DNA of 49,473 bases, from positions 12,630 through 62,102 of IMG/VR virus record IMGVR_UViG_3300030090_002183; one strand, written 5' to 3'. The translations under genes and the position numbers were made by a program. Source of the DNA: a virus. The notes beneath the pieces were generated by a model that was not told the origin of the DNA, searched no databases, and was given only the letters and a program-made list of their open reading frames with translations. Of this stretch, positions 13,717 through 23,380 are shown piece after piece (position 1 is the first letter of the stretch; each line of letters begins with the position of its first letter).

Positions 13717-13885
13717 CTGCTGCTTTATATCTTTTAGCTAACATCTGTGCTTTACGAGCAGACCATTGCCCAGCTCTACCACCTTTGCTACCAGCTTTGA
13801 TACGATTAAATAATGCTTTACGCATAGTAGGCTTAGTATAATTACCTGCTTCGTTTACTCTACTATGACCTTTTTTATGACCCAT
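13697..13885 (-). CDS. Small basic protein (62 residues)
   Basis: Contains SRVNEAGNYTKPTMRKALFN and AGQWSARKAQMLAKRYK, followed by GGGY. The unit-B protein at 48881-49072 keeps both blocks. It resembles a family that I recall as DUF6321, with low certainty. Start ATG 13885 overlaps the preceding TAA. Confidence 0.7.
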   Translation of the reverse strand: MGHKKGHSRVNEAGNYTKPTMRKALFNRIKAGSKGGRAGQWSARKAQMLAKRYKAAGGGYRG

Positions 13886-14037
13886 TATTTACCTAACTTT
13901 GTTTTAATGCTTACTACTAAATATACTATAGTTAATACAGATATTACAAACGATAACAATGGATTGATTGCTTGAAGATTCCAACTACTTATAAATCCTA
14001 TTGTTCCTACTGTTCCTTTTTCAATACAATCATTCAC
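13885..14037 (-). CDS. Conserved 50-residue membrane protein, GTG start
   Basis: GTG start at 14037, overlapping the end of the previous gene (GGTGAATGA). The product contains SSWNLQAINPLLSF and a hydrophobic helix to VYLVVSIKTKLGK. The unit-B copy (49072-49224) has the same GTG start, the same 50-residue length and only a few conservative changes, which settles the unusual start. It could be a small holin or pinholin-type protein, inferred only from size and the lysis-like neighbourhood. Confidence 0.7.
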   Translation of the reverse strand: MNDCIEKGTVGTIGFISSWNLQAINPLLSFVISVLTIVYLVVSIKTKLGK

Positions 14038-14299
14038 CGATTTCCTCTAGTTTCTTTTCAATAAAAGTTATTCTCATGTTTTGTTCTACATCTAATGGTA
14101 ATATTCCATCAGACTCCCATTCATCAATCCATAATTCATTAGCACTTATGTCATCTAACATTCTAACCTGTTCATGCTCAAGTAACATTATACGTTCATC
14201 TATATGAAAGTATCCTATAACTGCTACAGCAACACCTGCTATGATAGATAACAAATTCCTTAATGGAATAGTTATATCTGTTGACTCGTTTACTTTCAC
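14030..14299 (-). CDS. Membrane-anchored helical protein (89 residues)
   Basis: An N-terminal polar stretch, a membrane helix at about residues 14-30 (LLSIIAGVAVAVIGYF), then a charged helical region (DERIMLLEHEQVRMLDD) likely to form a coiled coil, ending in KKLEEIGE. The layout would fit an inner-membrane spanin-like protein, although no partner is identified. The unit-B homologue runs off the window end. Confidence 0.65.
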   Translation of the reverse strand: MKVNESTDITIPLRNLLSIIAGVAVAVIGYFHIDERIMLLEHEQVRMLDDISANELWIDEWESDGILPLDVEQNMRITFIEKKLEEIGE

Positions 14300-14847
14300 T
14301 AGTTTACTCTAACACGCAACACTCTAGTAAATATAGTACCTGCAGGGTTTTGACCATTGCCAAAAATATCAGCAGTACCATAACACTTATCGTCTTTATC
14401 TTTTTCAAAAACAGCTATACTTGCTTGAGGTACTATAAAACTAGCTTTTCTAGTTCCTACTATATCTCCAAAGTATAATTGTGTATTATTAGCTAATATA
14501 TATGCACTTCCTGATGCACTTAAAGTTAATGTTGTTGATCCATTAGTAGATGCTACAGTTGTACCTGCAGGTATTCCACCACCTGTAACTGTTAGACCAT
14601 TAGCTATTGTACCTACTGCACTATCAACAGTTAATGTACCTGAACCTCCAAATCCACTACCCATATTAACTTTAGCCCTAATTGCAGGTAAAACAAAATC
14701 ACTAGATACAATATGAACATATCTAGGATCATTAGAGTTTGCAGCATTAGTATTACCTACTAAAATTAACTCTCCATTTTCTACATTATTAGCACTATCA
14801 CTACCACTATAATTTACTGCCATTGATGTTGGTTTAACTCTATACAT
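14299..14847 (-). CDS. Tail-fibre-associated virion protein, paralogue of next gene
   Basis: 182 residues. The C-terminal part (LYFGDIVGTRKASFIVPQAS, then EKDKDDKCYG, then FTRVLRVRVN) matches that of the upstream neighbour, and the middle is a repetitive Gly/Thr/Ser-rich segment like those of phage surface proteins. It lies next to the tail fibre, so it may be a receptor-contacting or decoration protein. Function inferred from position. Confidence 0.6.
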   Translation of the reverse strand: MYRVKPTSMAVNYSGSDSANNVENGELILVGNTNAANSNDPRYVHIVSSDFVLPAIRAKVNMGSGFGGSGTLTVDSAVGTIANGLTVTGGGIPAGTTVASTNGSTTLTLSASGSAYILANNTQLYFGDIVGTRKASFIVPQASIAVFEKDKDDKCYGTADIFGNGQNPAGTIFTRVLRVRVN

Positions 14848-14848
14848 A

Positions 14849-15514
14849 TTAATCTATCCTTATTCTTTCGACTCTTGTAAAATCTATTCTACCTTGTGCA
14901 TTATTAAGCATATTACCATTTATTCCATTTGATCCATATATAAGATCACTTGGTTCTTTTTCTACTATTAACTCACATCTAGGAGGAAGTAATGTAGATG
15001 ATTTAACTCTACCTGTTATATCTCCAAACCATAAATCAGCACCTACTCCTTGTGTTAGGTTAGCAGATGTAGTCATATTATAGGTATTAGCAGATGTTCT
15101 ACTCCAAGATGCAACTGTTATATTATTTCCATTAGCATCTGTTAATGCACCTACACCTGTTCTAATTACTTTATTTAGTTGAGATGTACCATCAGTAAAA
15201 CTAGGATTAGGAGTAAAAGTAGTATTAGAAGATGTAACTACAAATGTTGTATCATTTGTTTTAGTAGTAATTCTAACTCTTGCTATAGGTTGTGCTAAAT
15301 CAGAAGTGCCTATTATAATATAACCATTGTTTCTTGCTAAACTATCTTGACCTTGTCCTCTTAAATTAGAACACATTACATAACGAGCATTGTCCATATT
15401 ACTAGGAGGAGAGTTAGGAGTTTCTCCTCCTTTTAATCCTTGAACACTTACTCTAACATTTTGTGCTACAAGTCTTTCTCTAGGTGTTATTGGTTTGGCT
15501 TTTACTATATCCAT
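14849..15514 (-). CDS. Tail-fibre-associated virion protein
   Basis: 221 residues. Its C-terminus (LWFGDITGRVKSSTLLPPRC, EKEPSDLIYG, FTRVERIRID) marks it as a paralogue of the 14299-14847 product, while the middle is beta-rich and low in charge. One base separates the pair. Start ATG 15514 overlaps the stop of the tail-fibre gene. A tail tip or adhesin role is likely. Confidence 0.6.
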   Translation of the reverse strand: MDIVKAKPITPRERLVAQNVRVSVQGLKGGETPNSPPSNMDNARYVMCSNLRGQGQDSLARNNGYIIIGTSDLAQPIARVRITTKTNDTTFVVTSSNTTFTPNPSFTDGTSQLNKVIRTGVGALTDANGNNITVASWSRTSANTYNMTTSANLTQGVGADLWFGDITGRVKSSTLLPPRCELIVEKEPSDLIYGSNGINGNMLNNAQGRIDFTRVERIRID

Positions 15515-16935
15515 TATGCGTAAATTTCCTCTGCTATCATTGTTGATACTGCTCTAGCATAATCATTATTATCAGTATCATCATGTGATCTATTTATATT
15601 TATATCTTTTGGAGAACTTGCTTGTATTTGTGCTACAAAAACTTTAAATGCTATTGATTGTCCTGCAGTATAAGAAAGTCCTGATAAATATACATCAAAG
15701 TTTGTAGTAACTATATCTGCAGGTTCTGCATTACCTTGAGATGATGCTGCGTGACAAGCCACTCTACTGCTTGGACTTGTTGGTGTTAAAAAGTCTGCAT
15801 AGCTAGCACCTGCTAAAGAATATTGAACTTTAAAAACAACATTTCCTCCTAAATCTTCTGACCCTAAAGCTATTGTAGTGCTTATTTTAAATGTTGATCC
15901 TGTAACTTTAGTTGTAAGACTTGGATTTAATCCTGTAATTTCATAAAATTGATTTTCTGTTCCTGCTTCTGATTGAGTATCTTGTTTTGCAGCAAATGCT
16001 ACATTAGGTTTATATAAATCTACATATGCTTTAATAGATTGTTGTGTTGCTACAGCAGTATCACTATTAGATGACATTGTATCTTCATCTTTTAAATCTA
16101 ATAATTCTACATCTCCATCACTTGCTGTTGTTCTACCTAATACTTTATCTGTTGCAATGTGTTGTAATTTAGCTAATGTAACACCATCTGATGTACTAGT
16201 AGAATCAGGTAATTTAGCAGTTGTTACTGCATTATCTTTTATCTCTGCTGTATCTACTGCATTTGCTTTTATCTCTGCTGAATCAACAGAATCTGTAGCT
16301 AGTTGTAATTCACCTGAACTAAATGTAAAATCACTTGTAACATCTACACTAATTTGATTACCCGTAATATCTATACCATTACCACCTGTAACAGCATCAC
16401 CAGCTACAGTAGAAAATGTTTGTGTATTTATATCACCATCAGCATCAAATCCAATAAGTTTATTTGCTCTTGATGTTGCACTTTCAGTTATATTATAAGT
16501 AATACTATCAGCATCACTTACAGGAAAACTTAAACTGTTATCTAATATTTGTTGTTGTTGTTGATTTTGTGCTACTGCTCTATCTAATCCTGTATTTAAT
16601 GCTGTAGGATCAATGGCAGCACCATCTTGTAAATCGTATTCCTGGGTCATAGAAACTATTCTTTCAATAGTTACTTTATCTCCAGAAGTATAACCAGCAC
16701 CACCAATAGTTATATCAGCACCATTTGCTGGGTCTCCACCTGTTGCATCAACTTTATATTCTGTGTTGCTTGATGGACTAGAAACTCTAGTTAAAGTTAC
16801 CTCTGATGTAGCTCCTGATACTAAAGCTGTAACAACAATATCAGCTTCATTAAAAAACTTAATATTAAAGTTAAAAACTGTCGTAGGCGAGCTAGGACTA
16901 AACTGTAATTTGTTACTTGTATTTGATAATGACAT
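15514..16935 (-). CDS. Tail fibre protein with T7 gp17-type N-terminus
   Basis: 473 residues, preceded by CAGGAGACACT. Residues 1-150 (FNFNIKFFNEADIVVTALVS, IERIVSMTQEYDLQDGAAID, LNTGLDRAVAQNQQQQQILD) follow the T7 gp17 N-terminal pattern that attaches fibres to the tail. A helical repeat-like shaft follows (VDSAEIKANAVDTAEIKDNA), then a beta-rich C-terminal domain that probably contacts the receptor. It has its own promoter at 16956-16984. Confidence 0.85.
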   Translation of the reverse strand: MSLSNTSNKLQFSPSSPTTVFNFNIKFFNEADIVVTALVSGATSEVTLTRVSSPSSNTEYKVDATGGDPANGADITIGGAGYTSGDKVTIERIVSMTQEYDLQDGAAIDPTALNTGLDRAVAQNQQQQQILDNSLSFPVSDADSITYNITESATSRANKLIGFDADGDINTQTFSTVAGDAVTGGNGIDITGNQISVDVTSDFTFSSGELQLATDSVDSAEIKANAVDTAEIKDNAVTTAKLPDSTSTSDGVTLAKLQHIATDKVLGRTTASDGDVELLDLKDEDTMSSNSDTAVATQQSIKAYVDLYKPNVAFAAKQDTQSEAGTENQFYEITGLNPSLTTKVTGSTFKISTTIALGSEDLGGNVVFKVQYSLAGASYADFLTPTSPSSRVACHAASSQGNAEPADIVTTNFDVYLSGLSYTAGQSIAFKVFVAQIQASSPKDININRSHDDTDNNDYARAVSTMIAEEIYA

Positions 16936-16955
16936 AGTGTCTCCTGTTCTTTAAA

Positions 16956-16984
16956 TTTCTAATTTTTAGCGTTGACAATGTCAA
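16956..16984 (-). promoter_or_regulatory. Promoter of the tail fibre operon
   Basis: On the minus strand TTGACA (16984-16979), 17-base spacer, TAGAAA (16961-16956). The -35 lies in a small palindrome (TTGACATTGTCAA) and is preceded by AGC, as in the capsid promoter and the unit-B riboswitch promoter. Confidence 0.6.
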
Positions 16985-16989
16985 GCTTA

Positions 16990-19900
16990 TTATCTCTCTC
17001 TTAACCTTTTCTTTCTCTCTTCTATTCCATATAATATATCACCAGCTAATGGTATGTCTTTTAACCATTCAAAATCATGTGGTTTATCTTTTGTTTTATC
17101 TAGGACCATATTTTTATACATAGATTCTAATATTCTTGTACCAAAGAACGGAGCTATGTTTACAAATGAATTTACAAATTTATCAACGTCACCAGTTTCT
17201 AATAATCTTACTATTTCAAATCCATTGAAAAAAGGATTTATACTCATAATAGATTTAAAATATTGAGTGCCTATACTAGCTTCTTTGATTTCTTCTAGTT
17301 CATATTCGTCTGGTTCTACTTTAGCTAGTTGTGCTAACTCTTTAATTCCTTTTCTAACTGCTTGTTCAATAATTAGTGTAAGAATTAAAAACTGAAATGT
17401 TCCTTTAAAGCCTTGTTTAAGTTGATCTTCACCTACACTTTTAAGTGCTTCATTATTAGTACGGCCTCCAGCAATCATATTTTCTGTACCAGATAATAAT
17501 AAACTTACACCTTGTCTTCCAAATCTATCACACATTTTAAATGCAAAACTTTGTAATACTAATAATGGTCTAGCCCAGGGATTATCAATATAAAATTTTA
17601 TATGATCAGATGTTGTAATAGGATGAAACTCTGCCATTTCCATATACAATAATAATTTAACATCTTCTGATAATTCATTTTTTCTTAAATCATTTATAAC
17701 TCCTTGAATCCAGGTATCATCTACCCATTTATCTTTTAATATATCATATAATTTTTGTGGATCATTATGTGCTAAATTTGTATATTTAATAGTTACTGAT
17801 TTAACTAAAGATGATTTACCTATAAAGTCAGCACCTCCTAATGGTGCAAACAATCTTTTTGTTAAATCTATCATTCCTTGTTCAAACTTTTTACCAAATT
17901 TTATTTTAGCTCCTGGATTAGACATTCCTTCTTGAAACTCAATATCATATTTTTCAATACCAATTTCTTCTAATCCAAGTTTTACAGCTTTTCCAGCTCT
18001 ATCAGTTAATCCTTTTATAACTTGACCAGATTTAGCTACAGCTCCTATTCCATTATATACAGCTGAAATAGCAATATCTGCTAACTGTAATAATATGGTA
18101 TCAGGTTGTAATATATTTACTGCTGATGTCATTGTTCTATATCTTGTAGCTAATCTTCCAGCTGGCCTATAGTTGATAGCAGATTTTAAAAGTCCTACTA
18201 ATTCTTTAATTTTTTGATACCCCTCTGAAGTTGTATCTAATATATATTTAGACCTACCTTCAGCATCAAATATTTGATTGCCATCTTTATCAGTAGGAGG
18301 TTTTAAAACAGATTTATCTTCTAGTAAATCAATTAGAATATTAATTATATCACTTTCAGTTGCATCATCATTACCATCTCTATCATCTATTTGAAAAACA
18401 CCATTAGATATTTCTTTTGTTTTAGGTTTTTTTCCTAAAAATTCTGATCTTGCTGATATTCTAGCTGCTCTTGAAAAATAATTTTCCATATATGATATAG
18501 GATTTCCATAGAACTTAACCATTTCTGGAGTAACTGTTTCTACTGTTCTTCTTTGCAAAAGAGCATCATGTGTTTTAGTATCAGTTAAATATGATCTAAT
18601 TATATTTTTCTTTTCTCTTGGGGTTAAAACTGCTTTTGGATTATTTTTTCTTTTCTTTTTTAAAGCTTCTCTAAACCTAGTTTGTAAAGCATCAGTTGGA
18701 GATTTTTGCATATATTCTACTAGTCCATTATAATCTACAACTTCACGTCTAAAATAATTTATGTTAGAAGGAAATCCTAGTCTTTGTGCAATATCTGCAA
18801 AAACTGCTTGTGTTGACGTTATAGCTTCATTACTCATGCCAAACTTTTTAAGTGTGGTCCAATCTCCATTTAATGTAGCTGCAATAAATTCAGCTGATTC
18901 TTTTGGTTTTAATGTTTTTTTAATTCTTTTAAATTCTTGTTCAAATGGTTGAAAAGCTAATTTAAATTCTCTTAATAATAATTTTTCATTTTGATGAAAT
19001 CTCATTAATGCTAAAAATGCTTTAGGAGAAATTGCTTTTATTCTAGTTGTTAAATTACTAGGTATTAAAAATCTCAAAGCACCTCTTGCTTTTTCAAAAA
19101 TTTGATTTGTTGGAATACCAAGTGTAGGTCTAGTTACAGCATCTTCATATTCATCACCTATTAAATCTATTCTTGTATCAATAACTAACTCATCAGGTTT
19201 TTCTTCTGCCATTGTTTTTAGTGGTAAATAACCAGGATCATCAAACTTTTTAATTTCATCTACAATAGCATATGCTTCTTTTTGCATTGTAGATTGTATG
19301 TTTTCCTCAAGACTTTTAAAACCTTGTATTTCACCAGGAGTAAAAATAGTTAAACCATTATCATCAACTATACTTAAAAATTCTCCCAAAGCAGTATTAG
19401 GTTGTACAACATCTAAAGCATCTCCTACAGTTGATGCTTCTGTAGGAAAATAATATGGACCATCAATTGAGCCATCATCTTTTATTAAATCTATAGCTAA
19501 AAAATTATTTATCACACCATCTTTTCTGGTGACCTGAATAATTTGCATACTTTTTTGTTTTTCATAAGGAGCATCATAAATTCTATCTATTTCTTTTGTA
19601 TCATAAGTAAATTCTTGTTCTACTCCTAATGCTTGATCTTCTCTTAATTCTGCTTCTAATGCTTTAACCATTGCTTTTTGCAATTCTTTTTTCTTTAGCT
19701 TTCTCCAATTCTTTGGCATCTTTCTATATGTTCTAGCTATTTGTTGTAACTCTTGTAATTTTGGTACAACTTTATTAAAAGTTTTTCCAGAAACGTAATC
19801 TTTTAACTCTGTTATTACTTCTTGTATTTTTTCTTCTGTTATTGGTTTACTAAATAAGAAATCTGTATCTTGTTTATCAACTCCTGTTTTTCTTTGAATC

Positions 19901-22900
19901 TTATCTTGTTTAAAATCAACTGTTGCTGGTTTTTTCTTAGCAAATGCTTTTCTAAAAGAAGCAATACCTGGTCCGTATTTTCTAGCACCTTTTGTTAAGT
20001 CTTCAGTATCTGATACAGGTTCTTCATTTCTTGTAAATAAAATAGCTGATATTATAAATTCTTTTTCAAAGTCTTGTAGCGTGTTGCCATTATCTTTATA
20101 CTCTTTATAAATTGAATTAAATGTAGCTTGATTTAAGTCTTTGTTAGCTATATCAAGTAACTCATCAGTTTTTAATTGTCTTAATTTATTTCTTTCTTTT
20201 TCTGTACCAACTTCCTTAAATATTCTATCTGTTCTGGCCATTGTTCTTTGAATATTTTGTTCTAAAGAAACACCTCTAAAATTAGATTGTTCAAGAAAAG
20301 CATTATAGATTGCATCTCTACTTGTTCTTGCTTCTGTTGGAATTTTTATACCTAATTCTTTTGCTTTTCTTAAAAGTTTAGGAATAGTATAAACTTGTTT
20401 ACCGTTTATTTTACTATCAAAATTTCTTAATACTGAAGTTACTGCTGTTCTATAATTATTAAATCGTTGTATAAAATCCTTATCAAATTGATATTGAACA
20501 AGAGTATTAAATTCTATTTGTTTTTTTGGTCTTGATGGTCTTTGAGCAGCTATTTCTTGAAGATTTCCTAAATCTAAAATTACATCAATAGTTTCATCTA
20601 ATAAAGTGGTTTTTCCTAATTTACCATATCCAAATATTTTTCTAATAAGAGATTTAAATTCATTCCATAATGTTTGACCTTTACTTTGTGGCATTACAAT
20701 AGATGACATTTCTGCTTGAAATGCCGGTTCCATAAAAGCTTCTGTTACAAATTCGACCATAAAAGCTCCACCATAACTTAACAATCTATCACCATCAAAA
20801 CTACCTTTTCTATAATGCTGTGACAATGTAGCCATTCTATCACCAAATCTTTGTACAAAAATATCTTGTCCAGTTTCATTTAGATATATTTCCATTAATC
20901 TTGCTAGTTGAGCCATTTCATTATCTGCATTAGAAATATCTTTAAAATATTGTCTTAAATTATCTAAAGTAAAACCATCATCTATATGGTAGTCTTGTTT
21001 TTTTGAAATAATTCCTTTTTTAAAAGCATCTGATTCAAGAGCATACATAGATCGTAAAGTAATTCCATGTATCATTTCATGTAGTAAAGTTTCTAAAGTT
21101 GGAGTACCAGCTATCATTAATATGTTTTCTCTAGGATTAAAAGAACCAGCTGCTTTGGCATCAGATGTTTTATAAACTACTGTTACGTTATTAAATATAT
21201 TTGGAAATGTTTTTTGTAATCCTTTTATTGTTGTTTTTAATGCTTGTGTTTTTCTGTTATTTATTACTGTGCTATCTAACATATTATCTATAACATCGTT
21301 AAACGCACCTAATTGATGTTTACCAGATTTTATTTCTCCTTTACTTTTACCTCTAGTAGAAATATGTTCGCCTGGTACTTTTTTCATGTTTATTGAATTT
21401 TGTTTACCTCTAGTACGAGCAATATCAAAATCACCAGAAGTCCTTACCACACCTTTAGGTAATGGCTCATCTATAAGTAATTGAGGATCATAAACATGAT
21501 AATCTAATGTAGCTGTTCCTTTTTGATTTATGTCAAAATGAAATACATCTTTATTTGATAGTCTTTGCATTTTAAGTAATTCTTCAACAAATTTTGCATC
21601 ATCTAAAGTAGTTAAATCATCTCTTTCAATAGTGTTTACAATATCACCATTTTCATCATATTCTATTGCTATATGTTTTCCATCATTATAACCAAAAACA
21701 ATTTTATTACTTAAGTTTTCTTTAACAGCTTCGTTAACACCATTTATAGCTTCACTTAAGGTCCCTACAGTTTTTTTAGTAGGATTATTTGCTGCATCAA
21801 CTCTAGCTTTTGAAAATTTATTATTAACACCAGCTATAGTATTTACAGGTACAGCAACACCTATATCTAAAAATGCACCTAATGTAGCTGCTTCTGCTAA
21901 TCCTTCACCTAATCTTGTACCCTCTCCCCATAGTTTGTGATTTAAATTACTACCAAATTGAGCAAGAGTTTCTGATCCAGCACCTGTAGCTCCTGCTTTA
22001 CCTATATTTTTAAGAAATGTAACTCCACCTCTAGAAATTTGTTTTTTAACCAAAGGATTTAATATAACATCTAATTCAAACTTTTCACTAAGTGCTTCTA
22101 TTGTCCCATCTATAATAGGCATAAACGCTGATTTATATATTTGATTAACATCACCATCATCACTAGCTGCTGATGCACCTGTTGCACTAGCTCCCATATA
22201 TACTGCACCAATTCTTTTAGAAGCTTTAAAAGAAGCATCTTTAATTGCTTTTTTAGCTAATAATGTTTCAGCTGTGGTTTTTACTTTTTTATCAATTTGT
22301 TTGCCTATTGCTTTTTTAATTTTTCTGCCACCAACTGTTTTTGCAGCACCAATACCAGCTCCAACAAAATTACCTGTAAAAAAAGATAATGCTGTAACGC
22401 CAAGTTGTATTGCTATTCTTGGTGCTTCAAATGCAATACCAGCCATTATCCATTTACCAAAATCTTGCATCTCTTGAATAGTAGCTGTACCTGTAGCCAT
22501 TCTTCTATATGTTAATTCTACATCTACATCAGGTGTCCATTTAGATCGTATTTGACTTTGTTCTTGTGAAAGCTGTTGTCCTAGTTTATTTAATCTTTCA
22601 TATCTTGCTATAGCATTTTCTAAATCTTCTGCATCACCTATACCAGTCATATCTCTACCAATAATATCTAATGCTGAAAGTATTTCTTTTCCTCCTGTTA
22701 CTTCCATTTCTAATTGTTCATCAATATTTTTAAAAGATTCTTGCCATAAACCAAGAAACCATTCAAATCCATCAACATCATTTTCAGCATAAAGGCTATC
22801 CATAACAACTGGTGCATAATCTTCATTTTTGTTATAGGTCCCATTAATTTGATTTGTTAAAACTACACTAGTAGTAGTATCAATTACATCTTCATCACTT

Positions 22901-23379
22901 AAATAAGAAGCTTCTAAATCTAAATCTCCAGAATTGTTTTGTTTATAAAAAGCATTAACCTCACCAAAAGCTGGAAGTTTTAATGGCCCTGGATTATTTA
23001 TAACAGAGTTAGATGCATTAACACCTTTCCAAGTATAGTCATCTCCATATTCAAATTTTGCTCTAGCTTCTAATAAAAAATCATCATGGTTAACTTCATA
23101 CTTACTATTATAATATGCTCTAGCTTGTTCTCTTTCTCTATCATCATCAGTAGTAGACTCAAGTATAGTTGAAGATGTATCTGGTCCAGATATTGAAAGT
23201 GGATCATGCTTCATAACATCACCAGCAACTTCATTAATAGTAGGTAAAAAACTAGTAAATTTTCCAGGATTATTAACTATAGCTTCAGTTGCTATTGATA
23301 CATCATCTTGACCTCGCAAGTGAGGATATTGAGCTTTTAATGCACGAGCTATATTTGTATATGATTGTAATTGATTCAT
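16990..23379 (-). CDS. Giant DNA-ejection protein with embedded zinc metallopeptidase
   Basis: 2129 residues, the largest gene. It follows the T7 gp14/gp15-like genes and occupies the place of the gp16 internal virion protein. A zincin motif HEMIH stands at about residues 764-768 (ETLLHEMIHGITLRS), near a hydrophobic helical region at about 310-350 (GIAFEAPRIAIQLGVTALSF) and a C-terminal hydrophobic segment (FQFLILTLIIEQAV). Long charged helical stretches dominate the rest. The mosaic design resembles phage polyvalent proteins injected with the DNA. It may cut host proteins or the peptidoglycan barrier. No transglycosylase motif was seen. Confidence 0.8.
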   Translation of the reverse strand: MNQLQSYTNIARALKAQYPHLRGQDDVSIATEAIVNNPGKFTSFLPTINEVAGDVMKHDPLSISGPDTSSTILESTTDDDREREQARAYYNSKYEVNHDDFLLEARAKFEYGDDYTWKGVNASNSVINNPGPLKLPAFGEVNAFYKQNNSGDLDLEASYLSDEDVIDTTTSVVLTNQINGTYNKNEDYAPVVMDSLYAENDVDGFEWFLGLWQESFKNIDEQLEMEVTGGKEILSALDIIGRDMTGIGDAEDLENAIARYERLNKLGQQLSQEQSQIRSKWTPDVDVELTYRRMATGTATIQEMQDFGKWIMAGIAFEAPRIAIQLGVTALSFFTGNFVGAGIGAAKTVGGRKIKKAIGKQIDKKVKTTAETLLAKKAIKDASFKASKRIGAVYMGASATGASAASDDGDVNQIYKSAFMPIIDGTIEALSEKFELDVILNPLVKKQISRGGVTFLKNIGKAGATGAGSETLAQFGSNLNHKLWGEGTRLGEGLAEAATLGAFLDIGVAVPVNTIAGVNNKFSKARVDAANNPTKKTVGTLSEAINGVNEAVKENLSNKIVFGYNDGKHIAIEYDENGDIVNTIERDDLTTLDDAKFVEELLKMQRLSNKDVFHFDINQKGTATLDYHVYDPQLLIDEPLPKGVVRTSGDFDIARTRGKQNSINMKKVPGEHISTRGKSKGEIKSGKHQLGAFNDVIDNMLDSTVINNRKTQALKTTIKGLQKTFPNIFNNVTVVYKTSDAKAAGSFNPRENILMIAGTPTLETLLHEMIHGITLRSMYALESDAFKKGIISKKQDYHIDDGFTLDNLRQYFKDISNADNEMAQLARLMEIYLNETGQDIFVQRFGDRMATLSQHYRKGSFDGDRLLSYGGAFMVEFVTEAFMEPAFQAEMSSIVMPQSKGQTLWNEFKSLIRKIFGYGKLGKTTLLDETIDVILDLGNLQEIAAQRPSRPKKQIEFNTLVQYQFDKDFIQRFNNYRTAVTSVLRNFDSKINGKQVYTIPKLLRKAKELGIKIPTEARTSRDAIYNAFLEQSNFRGVSLEQNIQRTMARTDRIFKEVGTEKERNKLRQLKTDELLDIANKDLNQATFNSIYKEYKDNGNTLQDFEKEFIISAILFTRNEEPVSDTEDLTKGARKYGPGIASFRKAFAKKKPATVDFKQDKIQRKTGVDKQDTDFLFSKPITEEKIQEVITELKDYVSGKTFNKVVPKLQELQQIARTYRKMPKNWRKLKKKELQKAMVKALEAELREDQALGVEQEFTYDTKEIDRIYDAPYEKQKSMQIIQVTRKDGVINNFLAIDLIKDDGSIDGPYYFPTEASTVGDALDVVQPNTALGEFLSIVDDNGLTIFTPGEIQGFKSLEENIQSTMQKEAYAIVDEIKKFDDPGYLPLKTMAEEKPDELVIDTRIDLIGDEYEDAVTRPTLGIPTNQIFEKARGALRFLIPSNLTTRIKAISPKAFLALMRFHQNEKLLLREFKLAFQPFEQEFKRIKKTLKPKESAEFIAATLNGDWTTLKKFGMSNEAITSTQAVFADIAQRLGFPSNINYFRREVVDYNGLVEYMQKSPTDALQTRFREALKKKRKNNPKAVLTPREKKNIIRSYLTDTKTHDALLQRRTVETVTPEMVKFYGNPISYMENYFSRAARISARSEFLGKKPKTKEISNGVFQIDDRDGNDDATESDIINILIDLLEDKSVLKPPTDKDGNQIFDAEGRSKYILDTTSEGYQKIKELVGLLKSAINYRPAGRLATRYRTMTSAVNILQPDTILLQLADIAISAVYNGIGAVAKSGQVIKGLTDRAGKAVKLGLEEIGIEKYDIEFQEGMSNPGAKIKFGKKFEQGMIDLTKRLFAPLGGADFIGKSSLVKSVTIKYTNLAHNDPQKLYDILKDKWVDDTWIQGVINDLRKNELSEDVKLLLYMEMAEFHPITTSDHIKFYIDNPWARPLLVLQSFAFKMCDRFGRQGVSLLLSGTENMIAGGRTNNEALKSVGEDQLKQGFKGTFQFLILTLIIEQAVRKGIKELAQLAKVEPDEYELEEIKEASIGTQYFKSIMSINPFFNGFEIVRLLETGDVDKFVNSFVNIAPFFGTRILESMYKNMVLDKTKDKPHDFEWLKDIPLAGDILYGIEERKKRLRER

Positions 23380-23380
23380 A

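Noticed and set aside
17054-22477. Plus-strand frames inside the giant ejection gene
   Set aside because: Shadow frames of the long minus-strand gene, without ribosome binding sites.
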